Of a DNA stretch of 64,000 bases, positions 43,890-52,932 are shown piece by piece. The stretch comes from Pelistega ratti (GTDB lineage Bacteria > Pseudomonadota > Gammaproteobacteria > Burkholderiales > Burkholderiaceae_B). The translations under genes and the position numbers were made by a program. Location of the stretch: NCBI RefSeq assembly GCF_009833965.1, contig NZ_CP047165.1, positions 2,262,690-2,326,689 of the forward strand. The letters run 5' to 3'. Positions within the stretch are counted from its first letter, which is position 1. The number at the start of each line of letters is the position of its first letter. The notes below the pieces were generated by a model. The model did not search any database and was not told the DNA's origin. It saw only the letters and a program-made list of their open reading frames with translations.

Positions 43890-44902
43890 TTTAATTCTTC
43901 CAAATACCGCTTTTGTTGCTCAATTTCCTGTATTAATTCTTCTTCTGTTGGTAAATAATGCACATATTTACTAGTGAAAAGTTGTGGGTTATCTCGTAAC
44001 ACAGAATATTTTGCGACGACGGAATCCGTTTCTGTACAGAGTAATAAACCAATCGTTGGGTTGTCATTAGGTAGCTTTTTCAAGTCGTCATACATACGAA
44101 CGTACATGTCCAGTTGCCCAATATCTTGATGTGTTAATTTTTCTGTTTTGAGTTCAACAATTACAAAGCATTTTAAAATATAGTTATAAAACACCAGATC
44201 AATAAAGAAATCGCTAGTTTCTGTTCGGATATGTTCTTGACGAGCAACAAAAGCAAAGCCTTTGCCGAGTTCAAGCATAAATTTTTGTAAATTATCAATG
44301 AGGGATTTCTCTAATTCCGCTTCTGCGTAAGAGAGGTTTGTGGGTAAGTTTAAAAACTCAAGCACCGTTGGATTTTTTATAAAATCTTGTGTTTGTAATG
44401 AGGTTGTTTTTTCTCGCATTTCGGTAATAACGGGGGATTTATTTTTGCTATGGATCAGCCTATCGTAGTAAAGCGTTGAAATATGGCGATCTAAAGTGCG
44501 AACAGACCACATATTTTCTGCTGATTCGATAAGATAAAATCGGCGTGCTTCTTCACTTGATACTTTTAGACAGCGTTGAAAATGAGACCAAGTTAATTTG
44601 GCGAACAGTGTTCGCCACTTCTCAACGTCAGAAAACATTAAATAAAATTGGCGAATCTCACGTAAAGAACGATAACTAAATCCTTTGCCAAATGCTTGAG
44701 TTAACTCAATTGAAAGATTTTGTAATATTTCCTTGCCGTAATCTGCTCGCTCTTTACCATTTTGCTCTTCTAATACGATGCGTTCGCCAATTTTCCAATA
44801 AGCTTCGATCATTGAAGAGTTGACTGCTCGATAAGCCTTTTGACGGGCATCAGAAAGAATATTTTTTATCTCGTTGATGTAATTTAGTCTGATTTTATGC
44901 AT
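43886..44902 (-). CDS. YhcG/DUF1016 PDDEXK-nuclease family protein
   Basis: 338 residues. The N-terminal DUF1016_N part has EAYWKIGERIVLEEQNGKERADYGK and FGKGFSYRSLREIRQFY, followed by WSHFQRCLKV. The C-terminal PDDEXK nuclease-like domain has FIDLVFYNYILKCFVIVELKT with the Asp and Glu-x-Lys. The family is commonly found inside or beside type I restriction operons, and its function is not established. Fragments of HsdR-like and HsdS-like genes flank it here. Confidence 0.88.
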   Translation of the reverse strand: MHKIRLNYINEIKNILSDARQKAYRAVNSSMIEAYWKIGERIVLEEQNGKERADYGKEILQNLSIELTQAFGKGFSYRSLREIRQFYLMFSDVEKWRTLFAKLTWSHFQRCLKVSSEEARRFYLIESAENMWSVRTLDRHISTLYYDRLIHSKNKSPVITEMREKTTSLQTQDFIKNPTVLEFLNLPTNLSYAEAELEKSLIDNLQKFMLELGKGFAFVARQEHIRTETSDFFIDLVFYNYILKCFVIVELKTEKLTHQDIGQLDMYVRMYDDLKKLPNDNPTIGLLLCTETDSVVAKYSVLRDNPQLFTSKYVHYLPTEEELIQEIEQQKRYLEELK

Positions 44903-45055
44903 AGCTTAATTTTCAAAATTCTGGTTATTTCTGCCAAAAGTCAGCTAATATCCGCAAACCGGTGGATCTTTTAGTTTTGGGATTGGCAACCATTTGCCAT
45001 CAGAAAAGGTTTTATCTACTTTGAAAGAAAATTCTTCGCTAATCTAGTGCTTATT

Positions 45056-45139
45056 CTAACTGGCATTACGAATAGCAGGTATGATGAAATGTGAACGAAT
45101 ATCTGTTTCTGATATTTTCTTTTCTTTCATAAATTTCAT
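45056..45139 (-). pseudogene. HsdR-like N-terminal fragment
   Basis: 27 residues: MKFMKEKKISETDIRSHFII continuing to PAIRNAS and a stop. It resembles the start of type I/III R subunits (ETDIRxxxIxPAI) where a Gly-Trp normally follows. AAAAGGTTA precedes the start. The resemblance is short, so confidence is limited. Confidence 0.45.
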
Positions 45140-45409
45140 AACATTAACCTTTTAATAGGGTTTGAGATTATAGTAGATGGAAGCTGAATTCTATTTTAGT
45201 AGATTGATTATACTGTAACTTTTTAATATTTAGTTAAAATTAATTACTATTTGATTATTCTTGTAATAAAAATTTAAGTAGTTTTACTTGTGTATTTAAC
45301 TTAACTAGGTACATTTAAAGGTAGTGATACTTTAACTTTAAATGGGGTTTATAGTATGTTATATAGTTTCTATTGGTAGGTAAATTAATAATGTTTATAC
45401 AGTTTTATA

Positions 45410-45460
45410 AAAAATAGCCCATCAATGGATAATCAATGGATAATTTGATAGGCTATTTCT
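45410..45460 (-). terminator. Terminator after dapB
   Basis: AAATAGCCCATCAA pairs with TTGATAGGCTATTT (one mismatch). The loop contains two copies of AATCAATGGAT-like sequence. Confidence 0.7.
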
Positions 45461-45504
45461 TTGGTCATATAGAGCGATAAAATGTTATTTGAGAGATATG
45501 TAAT

Positions 45505-46296
45505 CTATGCAGAAATGACATCACTCATACTAAAAAGTCCATTGGCTTTATCTTTAAGGAATAAAGCAGCTCGGCAACTACCTTGTGCATAGGTAGAACG
45601 ACTAGAAGATTTGTGGCTGATTTCAATGCGTTCGCCTGTTCCGCAGAACATTACGGTATGATCACCAATAATATCTCCCCCACGTACAACAGAAAAACCA
45701 ATATGACCTTCTTCGCGAGCGCCTGTATGACCGTGTCTTGCCCAATCAGCAATATCATTGAGATTTTTTCCCCATTCATTGGCAATGACTTCTCCCATGA
45801 TAAGAGCAGTCCCTGACGGGGCATCTACTTTATGACGGTGATGTGCTTCAAAAATTTCTACATCATAGCCCGTATTAAGTAATTGAGCGGCTAAAGCAAG
45901 AAGTTTTAAAGTAGCATTAACACCGACACTCATATTAGGGGCGAAAACAATAGCGGTTTGTTCGGCGGCTTTTTCAATAGTTTGTTTTTCTTCGGTACTA
46001 AAGCCTGTTGTACCAATTACTATCTTAGTTCCAAACCGTTTGCAAGCCTCTAGGTAGTGTAGTGTACCCTCAGGTCGTGTAAAATCAATAAGGCAATCGG
46101 CATATTGTAGTTGTTCAATATCTGCACTGATGATAACCCCTGTTTGTTGACCTAAGAAAGCCCCTGCATCTTGCCCTAAAGATGGGCTACCAGCATGGTC
46201 TATTGCCACGGCGAGTGTTAAATCAGGGTGTTGCAAAACAGCTTCAATCAACATTCGTCCCATACGTCCATTAGCACCAGAGATAGCAATACGCAT
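45505..46296 (-). CDS. dapB: 4-hydroxy-tetrahydrodipicolinate reductase DapB
   Basis: 263 residues from the ATG at 46296 (a TTG two codons earlier is less likely). DapB reduces dihydrodipicolinate in lysine/diaminopimelate synthesis. The nucleotide-binding [13 protein letters not shown] starts the protein. [22 protein letters not shown], and [16 protein letters not shown] with the catalytic His and Lys are all present. It lies 131 bp after bamE in the same direction. Confidence 0.97.
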   Translation of the reverse strand: MRIAISGANGRMGRMLIEAVLQHPDLTLAVAIDHAGSPSLGQDAGAFLGQQTGVIISADIEQLQYADCLIDFTRPEGTLHYLEACKRFGTKIVIGTTGFSTEEKQTIEKAAEQTAIVFAPNMSVGVNATLKLLALAAQLLNTGYDVEIFEAHHRHKVDAPSGTALIMGEVIANEWGKNLNDIADWARHGHTGAREEGHIGFSVVRGGDIIGDHTVMFCGTGERIEISHKSSSRSTYAQGSCRAALFLKDKANGLFSMSDVISA

Positions 46297-46427
46297 AATC
46301 AATACCTTCTTTATAAAAAATATATGCCTAAAATATCTTTATTTTAAAAATAAAGAGAAAAGGGAGTGGTACGTTATACCACGCCATCGTTAGGACTAAT
46401 AAAAATAGTCAATGTCCTTAGACCCTA

Positions 46428-46892
46428 TTATTCTTGTAATGGTGTAATGGTCATGCCTGATGTTTTATCTGATGCCATTTCCTCAACCTTATCACCCTTC
46501 CATTGTTGCTGAGTAGCAAAATCAGATGGTTGGAAATTAGGCTGTGGATCACCTTCCCAGTGTCTTAAAAGACCATTTTCATCAAACCATACGGTAAATT
46601 TACGAAGTACAGGATCACCATACCCTGGTTTAAAATAATAAGCATATTCCCAACGATTAGGGTGGAACATATCAATTAATGTAGGTGAACCTAGTGCATA
46701 GCGAACTTGATCGCTAGACATACCTGGTTGAAGAAGAGCAACTTGTTCAGCAGTTACCCAGTTGCCTTGTTGTAAAGGGGCTTTATAGGGGAATCCCCAT
46801 TTACCTGATGAGCAAGCAGTAAGGGCTGCCACAGCAACAAGTGAGGTAAGGAGTCCTTTGTGTAAACGGAGTGCAGAATATAGCTTATTCAT
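46428..46892 (-). CDS. bamE: Outer membrane assembly lipoprotein BamE (OmlA/SmpA)
   Basis: 154 residues. The lipobox LTACSS places the lipidated Cys at about 27. The BamE fold is seen in YKAPLQQGNWVTAEQVALLQ, PGMSSDQVRYALGSPTLID and RWEYAYYFKPG, with EGDPQPNF further on. It is a component of the Bam beta-barrel insertion machine on the periplasmic face of the outer membrane. It is divergent from fur, an arrangement common in Alcaligenaceae. Confidence 0.95.
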   Translation of the reverse strand: MNKLYSALRLHKGLLTSLVAVAALTACSSGKWGFPYKAPLQQGNWVTAEQVALLQPGMSSDQVRYALGSPTLIDMFHPNRWEYAYYFKPGYGDPVLRKFTVWFDENGLLRHWEGDPQPNFQPSDFATQQQWKGDKVEEMASDKTSGMTITPLQE

Positions 46893-47022
46893 AAATTATA
46901 TAAGTTCCAGATAAAATCTTAGAAAAAAGGTTATTATATATGGGTAAGAACAATTATAGAGTTTTTTAGGTAAAATAATTGTCTACAGCATGTAATCAAT
47001 AAATTTTTATGAAAGGCAGCTT

Positions 47023-47448
47023 ATGAGTGATCATAGTGAATTGCAAAGTATGGGTTTAAAAGCAACCTATCCTCGTTTAAAAATTTTGGATATTTTCCGT
47101 AATACCAAAGAGCGCCATTTGAGTGCAGAGGATGTGTATCGCTTATTATTAAATGAACGCATAGAGATTGGTTTAGCGACAGTTTATCGTGTTCTTACCC
47201 AGTTTGAACAAGCAGGTATTCTAACCCGTAGTCAATTTGATAATGGTAAGGCTATTTTTGAATTGGATGATGGCGATCATCATGACCATCTAGTATGTAA
47301 TGCTTGCGGTAAAGTAGAAGAGTTTATTGACTCTACTATTGAGACCCGTCAGTATGAAATTGCCAAAGAAAGAGGGTTTAAATTGGCAAGTCATACGATG
47401 GTTTTACATGGTATTTGTTCTGATTGCGCAACAAAATCTAAAAAGTAA
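47023..47448 (+). CDS. fur: Ferric uptake regulator Fur
   Basis: 141 residues. The winged-helix DNA-binding part has [39 protein letters not shown] and FEQAGIL. The metal-binding part has [16 protein letters not shown] with His-rich and Cys-x-x-Cys ligands. It represses iron uptake genes with Fe2+ as corepressor. Likely targets in this window are the region before hemH (50383-50401) and perhaps the uptake operon at 10.5 kb. Confidence 0.97.
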   Translation: MSDHSELQSMGLKATYPRLKILDIFRNTKERHLSAEDVYRLLLNERIEIGLATVYRVLTQFEQAGILTRSQFDNGKAIFELDDGDHHDHLVCNACGKVEEFIDSTIETRQYEIAKERGFKLASHTMVLHGICSDCATKSKK

Positions 47449-47468
47449 GATGATGTACTAAATCAGAT

Positions 47469-47500
47469 AATCCTATGCTGTTTAGCATAGGATTTTTCTT
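47469..47500. terminator. Bidirectional terminator between fur and recN
   Basis: AATCCTATGCT and AGCATAGGATT form an 11-bp stem around GTTT, followed by T-rich sequence. Confidence 0.92.
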
Positions 47501-47546
47501 TTCTAAAATTTTAATTGTTGATAATTTATATTCTAATAATTTAGGA

Positions 47547-49202
47547 TTAAAATACGTTTCCTGCGTGTTTTAGCATTTCTTCTGCATGTTCACGACTCGT
47601 ATCGGTAATATGTACACCCCCTAGCATACGAGCAATTTCCTCTATGCGATTTGGATAGTCTAGTGCCAGAATAGCAGAGCGTGTTTCACCATTTTCTTGT
47701 GTTTTACTTACTTCAAAATGATGATGGCCACAAGCAGCAACTTGAGGTAAGTGTGTCACACAAAGTACCTGATGGCTTTCACCTAATTGACGTAGTAACT
47801 GCCCCACCACTTCAGCAACGGCTCCTCCAATACCTGTATCGACTTCATCAAAGATGAGTGTAGGTACTTGATGAGCTTTATTTGCCATTACGGATAAGGC
47901 TAATGATATACGCGCTAATTCACCCCCTGAAGCAACTTTGGCTAAAGCACGTGGTGTTGTACCTGCATGACCAGCAACATTAAATTGAACTGTTTCTACA
48001 CCGTATGCAGAGGGAGGGCTATCAATGAGTTCAATGGTAAACTGTCCACCTTGCATAGCGAGTGTTTGCATTGCCTGTGTAACCGCTTCAGAGAGTGTTT
48101 TGGCTGTTGCTTGACGTGCTTGACTAAGTTTATTTGCGTGTTTTTTATAGTCTTCTGCACGTTGATGTACTTCTGCTTGTAAAGCATCTATATCAACGGC
48201 TTGATTTAATGCCTCTAGTTCTTCCGCTAAACTAGCTTGTTTATCATAGAGTTGCTCGGGTTCTATTTTGAATTTTTTAGCCAAATCAAACATAGCCTGC
48301 ATACGTTGTTCTGTTTGTGCAAGGCGTTGAGGATCAAGCTCTACCTTATCTAAATAAGAATGTAAATCAGAGGCGGCTTCTACACAAGCGATACGAGCAG
48401 ATTCTAGAATATCGTAAATCCCTTTGAGTTGTGGATCTCTATTCATTAATTGGGCTATTCTGGCGCAAGCGTGTGATAGTGTTGTGGTAATGGATTGTTC
48501 ATCATTATCTAATTCATTTAGGGTCTGTGCTGCTCCTTCTAATAGGCTAGAGGCATGAGCAAGACGGTTGTATTCTTGATCAATTGTTTCCCATTCATTT
48601 TTTTTAGGGTTTAATTGTTTTAGTTCATTTAATTGCCAGTTGAGTCGCTCTTGTAACGCCTCTTGTTGAGCAAGGTTAGTATTTGCTTTTTCAAGGGTTT
48701 GTACTGCTGTTTGCCAATCTTTCCATGCTTGCTGAACCGCTTTAAGTAAATGTTGGTGATGACCATGAGAATCTAATAAAGCACGTTGTGCACTCGCTTT
48801 GAGTAATTGTTGATGTGCGTGTTGCCCATGAATATCAATGAGTAAAGCGGCTATTTCGCGTAATTGTGTAAGGGTGGCTGGTGTTCCATTAATAAAAGCT
48901 CGACTTTTGCCTTGTTGATCAATCGTACGTCGTAGAATTAATTCTTCTGCTTCAATATTCTGTGTTTCTAACCATTGTTGAATATGGTGATTCACCTCAA
49001 AAATTGCACTAATATCCGCCTTGCTAGCCCCTTCACGGATAAAATGAGGTTCACTACGCTGACCTAATGTAAGGGATAAGGCATCTATAAGAATGGATTT
49101 TCCTGCACCTGTTTCACCAGAAAAAACAGTAAAGCCAGAAGAAAAATAAATATCAGATTGTTCAACAATCACAAAATCACGGATATGCAAGGAAAGTAGC
49201 AT
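47547..49202 (-). CDS. recN: DNA repair ATPase RecN
   Basis: 551 residues, full-length SMC-like protein. The P-loop FSGETGAGKSILIDAL is near residue 28, the long coiled-coil middle spans about 150-370, the signature KVASGGELARISLAL is near 425 and Walker B TLIFDEVDTGIGG near 457. It acts in double-strand break repair. It follows nadK on the same strand with 92 bp between. No separate SOS box was recognised. Confidence 0.97.
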   Translation of the reverse strand: MLLSLHIRDFVIVEQSDIYFSSGFTVFSGETGAGKSILIDALSLTLGQRSEPHFIREGASKADISAIFEVNHHIQQWLETQNIEAEELILRRTIDQQGKSRAFINGTPATLTQLREIAALLIDIHGQHAHQQLLKASAQRALLDSHGHHQHLLKAVQQAWKDWQTAVQTLEKANTNLAQQEALQERLNWQLNELKQLNPKKNEWETIDQEYNRLAHASSLLEGAAQTLNELDNDEQSITTTLSHACARIAQLMNRDPQLKGIYDILESARIACVEAASDLHSYLDKVELDPQRLAQTEQRMQAMFDLAKKFKIEPEQLYDKQASLAEELEALNQAVDIDALQAEVHQRAEDYKKHANKLSQARQATAKTLSEAVTQAMQTLAMQGGQFTIELIDSPPSAYGVETVQFNVAGHAGTTPRALAKVASGGELARISLALSVMANKAHQVPTLIFDEVDTGIGGAVAEVVGQLLRQLGESHQVLCVTHLPQVAACGHHHFEVSKTQENGETRSAILALDYPNRIEEIARMLGGVHITDTSREHAEEMLKHAGNVF

Positions 49203-49294
49203 AGTGTTATCTCTTTAGGTAAGCGGATAGTATTTATGAATAAAACCGTATAATAGCTTAATGATTTTTAACTTGAATAAATAAAACAAATAGA

Positions 49295-50185
49295 TTAATC
49301 AATTGAAGAGGGCATCACATTCCATGATAATTTTTTACGTAATGTAGAAAAATAACTATAACCTACAGGGTGTAGAAACTGTACTTTATGAGATGCTTTG
49401 GTAATCATAATTTTGTCCCCTGTTTGTAAATCAGTCCATGTTTGCATATCAAAGTGTACGCTTGCTCGTCCTCCTGCACGGCTGGTATCGGTAAGAGTGA
49501 GCGTTAATGTACCAGAAGAGGGAACAGCAATAGGACGATAAGATAAGGTTTGTGGAGCAATTGGCACAAGTAAAAAAGCATCTACAGCAGGGTGAATGAT
49601 AGGGCCGTTGGCAGAGAGGGCATAGGCAGTTGAACCTGTTGGTGTAGAAACGATTAAACCATCAGAACGTTGGCTATACATATGAGAGCCGTCATATTCG
49701 ACAGAGACCTCGATCATACCACTTCGTTCTGAGCGACCTAATACAATATCATTGAGTGCGAGGTCAGAGGTGAGAACTTTTTTATCTCGAATGATAGACC
49801 CCTCAAGTAGTGTACGTTTCTCAATCGTAAATTTACCTTCGAGTACGGCTTCAACTGCTTGTACGGCTTGATGAATGGGAATATCTGTAATAAAACCTAA
49901 GCGACCGTGGTTAATACCCAGTAAAGGAACAGCATAACGGCATAAGCTACGGGCAGCAGCCAACATGGTGCCATCTCCACCCATCACAATAGCAAGGTCT
50001 GCGAGTTCACCAATTTGTTCTAACGAACCTGTATGATATTCTTTGATATGAGTATTGTAAGCGGTATCTTTTTCGATAATGACTTGAATACCTGCTTGTT
50101 CTATTACCTTGGCAAGTTCTCGTAAAGGGGCATCCATGCCTGAGTCTTGATAACGTCCAATCAGTGCCACTCTTGAAAAATGCAT
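49295..50185 (-). CDS. nadK: NAD kinase
   Basis: 296 residues. NADK makes NADP from NAD. The GGDGTML motif is near residue 70, followed by LGINHGRLGFITDI, LNDIVLGRSERSGMIEV, and SDGLIVSTPTGSTAYALSANGPI. It is the typical neighbour of recN. In related genomes hrcA lies divergently beside it; here there is no hrcA, only an intergenic region with a Fur-like site. Confidence 0.97.
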   Translation of the reverse strand: MHFSRVALIGRYQDSGMDAPLRELAKVIEQAGIQVIIEKDTAYNTHIKEYHTGSLEQIGELADLAIVMGGDGTMLAAARSLCRYAVPLLGINHGRLGFITDIPIHQAVQAVEAVLEGKFTIEKRTLLEGSIIRDKKVLTSDLALNDIVLGRSERSGMIEVSVEYDGSHMYSQRSDGLIVSTPTGSTAYALSANGPIIHPAVDAFLLVPIAPQTLSYRPIAVPSSGTLTLTLTDTSRAGGRASVHFDMQTWTDLQTGDKIMITKASHKVQFLHPVGYSYFSTLRKKLSWNVMPSSID

Positions 50186-50553
50186 ATTATTAACCGTCTA
50201 AAAATAAATCATAAAGAGAGAAATAACTCCATTATATTGTACTTTTTCATTTTCCCTAAATCGTGAGGGGCTGAGTGTATTTATTTGCTGTAATAGGTAG
50301 TAAGCAATTATTTAACCCTATTGTACTTATGGTTACTCTACCCTATATTAGTTAATGGTAAAATGATGCGTTTATCAACGATGATAGTGATTATCGCTAT
50401 CAGTACGATAAATAGTAGTTTGATGAGAGATATCATAGTATCATGAGTGCTAAAGATTACTGTTTATAGATAGTGCGTGTATGATGCATCTCATTTGATA
50501 GGATAAATCGACTAAGCTACGGTTATGGTCAATATAAGGTTTAGAGAAATACA
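50186..50553 (+). other. 368-bp nadK-hemH intergenic region without hrcA
   Basis: No gene. It contains the Fur-box candidate at 50383-50401 and a lone GAGTGCTAA (about 50442-50450), one half of a CIRCE element without its partner. Confidence 0.5.
50383..50401 (+). promoter_or_regulatory. Candidate Fur box upstream of hemH
   Basis: GATAGTGATTATCGCTATC matches the classic Fur box GATAATGATAATCATTATC at 15 of 19 positions (16 counting the W position). It is itself an almost perfect palindrome. It lies 152 bp before the hemH start. Confidence 0.6.
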
Positions 50554-51534
50554 ATGAATAATAATCCAATAGGGGTGTTACTGGTTAATTTAGGAACACC
50601 TGCAAGCCCTACGGTCAAGGAAATCCGCCGTTACTTAAAGGCTTTTTTATCTGATCCTCGTGTTGTAGAGTTACCAAAATGGCTATGGCAAGGGGTGCTT
50701 CATACGATTGTATTACCTTTTCGAGCGCCTAAATTAGTAGAAAAATATGAGGCAATTTGGCTCAAAGAAGGTTCTCCCTTATTGGTTTATACCCAAGCAC
50801 AGAGTCAGGCACTCGCCCAACAATTAGCCAGTGATCATGTGATAGTTGATTTTGCGATGCGATATGGTGAACCTGATCTAGCAAAGGCAATACAAGGACT
50901 ACAACAGAAAGGGTGTGAACGGATTCTTATTGTTCCTATGTATCCTCAATATGCAGCAAGTACAACCGCTACATTATTTGATCGTGTGGCAGAGATTTCT
51001 AAAACAATGCGTAATCAGCCTGATTACCGTTTTATCAAGCGATATGCAGAACACCCTGCTTATATTCAGAGTTTGCATCATAAAGTTGTACACTTTTGGC
51101 AAGAAAATGGACGACCAGATCAACTTTTATTGAGTTTTCATGGCTTACCTCAACGTAGTGTTGATTTAGGTGATCCTTACTATGATGATTGTCAGAAAAC
51201 AGTCGCAGCATTAAGGGTATCTTTACAAGCTGAAGGTGTACCTATAGCGGTAAGTTTCCAGAGTCAATTTGGTAAAGCCAAGTGGATAGGCCCTGCTACA
51301 CAGGCTACATTAGAAAGCTATCCTGCTAAAGGGATAAAACGTGTTGATGTGATGTGTCCTGGTTTTGCAGCAGATTGTTTGGAAACCTTAGAAGAAATCC
51401 AATTAGGGTGTGCCGAGGCATTTAAACAAAAAGGGGGGGAGCAATTTCGCTATATCCCATGTTTAAATGATGACCCTGTATGGATAGATGCACTAGCAAC
51501 GATTGTCAAAGAACGTTTAGGTTCTTGGACTTAA
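50554..51534 (+). CDS. hemH: Ferrochelatase HemH
   Basis: 326 residues. It inserts Fe2+ into protoporphyrin IX, the last step of haem synthesis. Motifs are GVLLVNLGTPASPTVKEIRRYLKAFLSD at the start (substrate cleft), LIVPMYPQYAASTTATLFD, the active His in LLSFHGLPQRSVDLGDPY, and FAADCLETLEEI with the Glu residues. The length fits the bacterial family. It is followed by the gamma-carbonic-anhydrase-like gene and grpE. Confidence 0.97.
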   Translation: MNNNPIGVLLVNLGTPASPTVKEIRRYLKAFLSDPRVVELPKWLWQGVLHTIVLPFRAPKLVEKYEAIWLKEGSPLLVYTQAQSQALAQQLASDHVIVDFAMRYGEPDLAKAIQGLQQKGCERILIVPMYPQYAASTTATLFDRVAEISKTMRNQPDYRFIKRYAEHPAYIQSLHHKVVHFWQENGRPDQLLLSFHGLPQRSVDLGDPYYDDCQKTVAALRVSLQAEGVPIAVSFQSQFGKAKWIGPATQATLESYPAKGIKRVDVMCPGFAADCLETLEEIQLGCAEAFKQKGGEQFRYIPCLNDDPVWIDALATIVKERLGSWT

Positions 51535-51599
51535 TTCATATTTAAATTAAGATATTGTACATAGTTTATTGATAAACTCATTTTTAAAGAGAGAAGAAT

Positions 51600-52160
51600 A
51601 TGCTAAGAAAAAATCCCCGTGGTGATTACCCAGAAGTACATGAAACGGCTTTTGTTGATCCCACTGCTATTTTATGTGGTTTAGTAAAAGTAGGGCCTAA
51701 TGTATTTATTGGTCCTTATGCCGTTATTCGTGCAGATGAAGTCAATGAAAATGGTGATATGGATCCAATTATTATTGGTGCCAATTCTAATATCCAAGAT
51801 GGAGTGGTTATTCACTCTAAAGATGGTGAAGCTGTCATTATTGGTGAAAATACTTCTATTGCTCATCGCTCTATCGTACATGGCCCCTGTGAAGTAGGGA
51901 ATAATGTTTTTATTGGTTTTAATACCGTTTTATTTAAAACAAAAGTAGGGGATAATGCGGTGATTCGCCATAATTGTGTGGTGGATGGACATGATATTCC
52001 AGAGCTTTTTTACCTCCCTTCTGCTACAGTAGTGAGTAAAGCGACCGATTTAAATAAACTCCAAACAGTGCCTGAAGAAGCGCGTGAATTCTCAGAATCA
52101 GTGATGATTACCAATGTTAATTTTGCAGAAGCCTATCGTAAGGTGCAAAATACATTTTAA
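51600..52160 (+). CDS. Gamma-carbonic anhydrase-like left-handed beta-helix protein
   Basis: 186 residues. The hexapeptide repeats of a left-handed beta helix run through residues 20-140 (VKVGPNVFIGPYAVIRAD, NSNIQDGVVIHSKDGE, IGENTSIAHRSIVHGPCEVG, NVFIGFNTVLFKTKVGDNAVI). His residues at the expected metal positions are in HSKDGE, AHRSIVHG and HNCVVDGH. It resembles CaiE/PaaY/YrdA-type proteins. Enzymatic activity is not certain. AAGAGAGAAG precedes the ATG. Confidence 0.85.
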   Translation: MLRKNPRGDYPEVHETAFVDPTAILCGLVKVGPNVFIGPYAVIRADEVNENGDMDPIIIGANSNIQDGVVIHSKDGEAVIIGENTSIAHRSIVHGPCEVGNNVFIGFNTVLFKTKVGDNAVIRHNCVVDGHDIPELFYLPSATVVSKATDLNKLQTVPEEAREFSESVMITNVNFAEAYRKVQNTF

Positions 52161-52208
52161 GCTAGAAAGAATTAAAATGATTTAACTTTTTTTAAATTAT
52201 TTTTTCCT

Positions 52209-52236
52209 CTTGAAAAAAATAAGCCTATCCCCACAT
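52209..52236 (+). promoter_or_regulatory. Sigma-32 heat-shock promoter of grpE
   Basis: CTTGAA (52209-52214), a 14-bp spacer and CCCCACAT (52229-52236) match the RpoH consensus CTTGAA-n13/14-CCCCATnT well. Confidence 0.8.
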
Positions 52237-52268
52237 AAATGAGAAAGTAAATTTTATGTGGGGAAAAA

Positions 52269-52817
52269 ATGTCTCAAGAACCATTGACACCAGATACAAC
52301 ACCTGAAGAAAATCCACAGGTAGAACAAACCGTAGATCAAGAAGTGCTAGATGCACAAAGTGATGAACAACAACTGATCGGGGAATTACAAGAACAAGTC
52401 CTTTCGCTTAAAGATCAAGTATTACGTGCGCATGCAGAGATGGAGAATATCCGTCGTCGTTCACAAGAAGATGTGACAAAAGCCCGTAAATTTGGTACAG
52501 AATCTTTTGCAGAAAGTCTTATCCCTGTTAAAGATAGTTTAGAAGCGGCACTTGCTGTAGAAGAACAAGCTGTAGAGCATCTTAAAGAGGGTTTAGAAAC
52601 CACTTTACGTCAATTAATATCCGCCTTTGAGCGTAATCAACTCAAAGAAATAGCCCCTAATCAAGGTGATAAATTTGATCCCAATATTCATCAAGCTATT
52701 TCTTCTGTTCCCAATCCCGATGTAGAAGCCAATTGCATTGTACAAACTTTACAAAAAGGTTATACCATTGCAGATCGTGTATTACGTCCTGCTCTAGTGA
52801 TTGTATCGGCTGGTTGA
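52269..52817 (+). CDS. grpE: Nucleotide exchange factor GrpE
   Basis: 182 residues. The acidic N-terminus is followed by the long dimerising helix ([28 protein letters not shown]) and the conserved [16 protein letters not shown]. The beta wing ends with [26 protein letters not shown]. It releases ADP from DnaK. It is controlled by the sigma-32 promoter just upstream. Confidence 0.96.
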   Translation: MSQEPLTPDTTPEENPQVEQTVDQEVLDAQSDEQQLIGELQEQVLSLKDQVLRAHAEMENIRRRSQEDVTKARKFGTESFAESLIPVKDSLEAALAVEEQAVEHLKEGLETTLRQLISAFERNQLKEIAPNQGDKFDPNIHQAISSVPNPDVEANCIVQTLQKGYTIADRVLRPALVIVSAG

Positions 52818-52839
52818 TTAAAAATTTTTCAAAAAATAT

Positions 52840-52867
52840 CTTGAAAAATAAAAAATAAACCATACAT
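52840..52867 (+). promoter_or_regulatory. Sigma-32 heat-shock promoter of dnaK
   Basis: CTTGAA (52840-52845), a 14-bp spacer and CCATACAT (52860-52867). The -10 part is weaker than that of grpE but the spacing is the same. Confidence 0.7.
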
Positions 52868-52932
52868 AGCATACATCGATAAGTTTAGGAGCTTCGATAG
52901 CTCTTGTTAAAAGTATTTAAAGGTAATATAAA

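Larger units (their letters stand above)
44903..45504 (-). other. Decayed region between YhcG and dapB
   Basis: 602 bp without an intact gene. It contains the HsdR-like start fragment (45056-45139), then out-of-frame coding debris toward the YhcG gene (for example SDGKWLPIPKLKDPPV around 44955-45010), and the dapB terminator. The pattern is that of a restriction gene that has lost most of its length. Confidence 0.55.

Noticed and set aside
50442..50450. CIRCE element (HrcA site) before hemH
   Set aside because: Only one half-site, GAGTGCTAA, is present and the TTAGCACTC partner is missing.
51431..51440. A run of seven G in hemH as a phase-variable tract
   Set aside because: The gene is in frame, the run is short, it sits late in an essential gene and encodes Gly-Gly; slippage control is unlikely.
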